Of a DNA stretch of 16,851 nucleotides, positions 15,330 through 16,851 are shown one piece after another. How positions within the stretch are numbered: the first letter of the stretch is position 1; every line of letters starts with the position of its first letter. Under the pieces are notes generated by a model, which saw only the letters and a program-made list of their open reading frames with translations, made no database searches and was not told the origin of the DNA. Source of the DNA: Bacteroidota bacterium. Lineage in GTDB: Bacteria > Bacteroidota > Bacteroidia > 2-12-FULL-35-15. The stretch spans positions 1-16,851 of the forward strand of contig JAIOQD010000026.1 in NCBI GenBank assembly GCA_021413595.1, written 5' to 3'. The translations under genes and the position numbers were made by a program.

Positions 15330-16450
15330 TGGTGGTAGTTTTACCACCGCCAACTGTAAACCTTGGAAATGATATTATTTTGTGTCAGGCACCAAATGTG
15401 CTTCTTGATGCAGGAACTTCGGGAACTATTTATACATGGTCAACTGGCGCCACTTCTCAAACCATTGTGGCAACAACAGTTGGAACATATTGGGTAACAG
15501 TAGGCAATGTTGCTTGTTCCGATTCCGATTCCATAAACATACAGCAGGTAGTAGAACCTGAGCTTGGTGCTGATACAATTTTATGTGTAGGGCAAGGTGT
15601 TGCATTAAACGCTCCTCCCTCTGCATTGGCCTATCAATGGTCAACAGGTGCAACATCACAAACAATTGTTGCCGGTGCTGCCGGACAATATTGGGTATCT
15701 GTTAATTGGGGCACTTGCCAAACTAAGGATACTATCAACATTGCAACCATTCCATATCCTGTCGTTAATCTGCCCAGCACTGCACAAATTTGCCCGGGAG
15801 ACTCTATACTTCTAAATCCAGGAAATAATACCGATGCCACCTATCTGTGGTCAACAGGTGAAGTAACACAAACTGCAACATTTTTTGCCGGAGGGTCCTA
15901 TTCCGTAAAAGTGTCAAATCAACAATGCAGTATCTGGGATAGCACTGTTGTGCTTGGCGTTTCGCCTATTCCATTGGATGACTATGTTACGCTTTGTAAC
16001 GTAGAAAAATATACTCTCGATGCCGGATCTGCCGGACTTACTTACCTTTGGTCAACAGGTGAAACCTCACAAAAAATAGATATAAAAGTAGCAGGTAAAT
16101 ACTGGATCGTTATGAATACCAGCCTGTGTACATTAAGTGATACTATCATTGTTGATGGCAGTTTTGGATCTGGTGTGTTGTGGTTTCCAAATTCATTTAC
16201 ACCCAATGGCGATCTGTTGAACGATATCTTTATGGTTAAAGGTTTGGATATTACTTATTTTCAAATGATGATATTTAACCGCTGGGGCGATCTTATTTTT
16301 GAAACAAAAAAATTAGAGTCAGGATGGGATGGAACGCGCAATGGAAAATTAGTTGAGTTGGATGTATATGTATGGAAAGTGAAATATAAAACCTTATGTG
16401 ATAAGAATCGTGTAAATACCCAAATAGGGCATGTTTCTGTTATTCGCTGA
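15287..16450 (+). CDS. Ig-like repeats plus gliding-motility C-terminal domain, C-terminal part of the broken gene
   Basis: 387 codons open from GTG 15287 in the frame -1 to the preceding reading frame; no ATG exists early in this frame and no signal peptide is present, so this is not an independent secreted protein. It opens with DSSGCVLSDTANLVVVVLPPP, the end of a PKD-type domain. Four Ig-like repeats follow, each with a W-S-T-G core (W51, W118, W188, W255). The last part, about 296-387 from VLWFPNSFTPNGD through FNRWGDLIFE to GHVSVIR, is a CHU_C-type gliding-motility-associated domain, the sorting signal for the type IX secretion system and cell-surface attachment. With the upstream segment it would form one protein of more than 1,200 residues. 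It is probably untranslated or wasted unless the frameshift is a sequence error. Confidence 0.87.
   Translation: MDSSGCVLSDTANLVVVVLPPPTVNLGNDIILCQAPNVLLDAGTSGTIYTWSTGATSQTIVATTVGTYWVTVGNVACSDSDSINIQQVVEPELGADTILCVGQGVALNAPPSALAYQWSTGATSQTIVAGAAGQYWVSVNWGTCQTKDTINIATIPYPVVNLPSTAQICPGDSILLNPGNNTDATYLWSTGEVTQTATFFAGGSYSVKVSNQQCSIWDSTVVLGVSPIPLDDYVTLCNVEKYTLDAGSAGLTYLWSTGETSQKIDIKVAGKYWIVMNTSLCTLSDTIIVDGSFGSGVLWFPNSFTPNGDLLNDIFMVKGLDITYFQMMIFNRWGDLIFETKKLESGWDGTRNGKLVELDVYVWKVKYKTLCDKNRVNTQIGHVSVIR
15344..16156 (+). repeat. Four Ig-like coding repeats with a conserved nucleotide core
   Basis: The Trp codons of the W-S-T-G-(A/E) core lie at 15437, 15638, 15848 and 16049, giving periods of 67, 70 and 67 codons. 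Copies 2 to 4 share TGGTCAACAGGTG exactly, and copy 1 differs at two positions. Outside this core the repeats have diverged strongly. Confidence 0.85.
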
Positions 16451-16527
16451 AGTATTAACAATATAAAACTTAACTTAGTGCTGAGTTCATTGATGTTAAT
16501 GATCTTTTTAAGAAATTATTTTTTTTA

Positions 16528-16851
16528 ATGAAACAAACAGCAATCAATTTTGTTTTTTTATTTCTGCTGTTTATATTTTCATTCAATGGTTTTGCCGGAG
16601 GTGTAAAAACTAATGAACCACTAAACACGATCAGGTTTACCGAAAATAAAAATCAGTGGGATAAAAATGTTTTGTACCGTGCACAGCTCGATGGCGGTGT
16701 TTTGTTCTTGCAAAAAAACTGCTTTACCTACAGTTTTTATGATAAAGAAACGCTTCGTGAAAATCATATTAAAGCCCACCCCGGCCCTCCCAAAGGGAGG
16801 GAGAGTCAACACGCGAGCAAAAACGATGGCTTAACCGGAAGCAGTTCCTCC
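16528..16851 (+). CDS. Second DUF7948 secreted protein, partial at right edge
   Basis: 108 codons are open from ATG 16528 to the window end. A strong signal peptide (MKQTAINFVFLFLLFIFSF, cleavage probably after GFA) precedes TIRFTENKNQWDKNVLYRAQ, the DUF7948 N-terminus. Over 47 residues (from TIRFTEN to the NH after KETLR) 42 are identical to the upstream gene, so this is a tandem paralogue, 77 bases downstream and probably in the same transcript. After NHIK the sequence is AHPGPPKGRESQ, encoded by a palindromic repeat, where the upstream gene has an unrelated SKPLPPIQLE stretch. The remaining residues (HASKNDGLTGSSSS) are Ser-rich and unlike the paralogue. The rest of the protein lies outside the window. 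Confidence 0.85.
   Translation, partial: MKQTAINFVFLFLLFIFSFNGFAGGVKTNEPLNTIRFTENKNQWDKNVLYRAQLDGGVLFLQKNCFTYSFYDKETLRENHIKAHPGPPKGRESQHASKNDGLTGSSSS
16774..16801. repeat. Palindromic GC-rich element inside the coding frame
   Basis: GCCCACCCCGG is followed by a perfect 7-bp hairpin, CCCTCCC (16785-16791), loop AAA, GGGAGGG (16795-16801). It is in frame and encodes about AHPGPPKGR. Composition and form resemble intergenic palindromic repeats of Bacteroidota, and it differs in sequence from the element at 1166-1274. Confidence 0.7.

Noticed and set aside
15287..16450. Programmed ribosomal frameshift joining the two secreted-protein frames
   Set aside because: No slippery heptamer or downstream structure is evident at the junction, and the missing PKD-type domain is better explained by a deletion.
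16476..16495. Possible hairpin AACTTAG/CTGAGTT between the two DUF7948 genes as a terminator
   Set aside because: The stem needs a G-U pair, leaves only a two-base loop and is not followed directly by a T-tract.
16621..16812. Minus-strand frame beginning MLTLPPFGRAGVGF
   Set aside because: It starts in the palindromic repeat and runs antisense to the conserved DUF7948 domain.

Overview
This is an AT-rich window from a member of the Bacteroidota. The taxonomic signs are the very large secreted proteins of the DUF7948/SBBP type ending in a gliding-motility (CHU_C, type IX secretion) C-terminal domain, the yicC-gmk gene pair, A/T-only leaders without Shine-Dalgarno sites before most start codons, and several matches to the Bacteroidota -7 promoter motif TAnnTTTG. 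The exact genus cannot be read from the sequence; a free-living environmental lineage (Chitinophagales/Saprospirales-like) is a guess.

Layout. The first 97 bases hold the probable tail of a plus-strand gene. From 142 to 9410 nine genes lie on the minus strand. In transcription order they are guanine deaminase (guaD), adenine deaminase (ade), an alkylglycerol-monooxygenase-like di-iron membrane hydroxylase, a lysoplasmalogenase (YhhN/TMEM86), an ALDH3-type fatty aldehyde dehydrogenase, an Ntn-type isoaspartyl peptidase/asparaginase, yicC, gmk and ACMSD of the kynurenine pathway. ACMSD is separated from gmk by an elaborate palindromic repeat. From 9795 the plus strand carries a membrane-anchored 3xPAS-GAF-PP2C phosphatase. 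After a gene-free stretch come two tandem DUF7948 secreted-protein paralogues. The first is broken in two frames by what looks like an internal deletion of a PKD-type domain. The second runs off the right edge and carries a palindromic repeat inside its reading frame.

How the genes fit together. The most interesting group is hydroxylase-lysoplasmalogenase-aldehyde dehydrogenase (3899-7161), joined by a 4-base ATGA overlap and a 6-base gap. The first two families are known, in animals, to release fatty aldehydes from alkyl-ether and vinyl-ether lipids, and the third oxidises fatty aldehydes to acids. Together they read as a compact ether-lipid (plasmalogen and alkylglycerol) breakdown operon, an arrangement that in animals is spread over unlinked genes. 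Upstream of it, ade and guaD deaminate the two purine bases to hypoxanthine and xanthine. Small-molecule catabolism and salvage (purines, isoaspartyl peptides, tryptophan-derived metabolites, ether lipids) is therefore the common theme of the minus-strand block, with yicC-gmk as housekeeping genes. The plus-strand half is about signalling and secreted surface proteins.

No rRNA, tRNA, CRISPR array, transposase or phage gene was seen.
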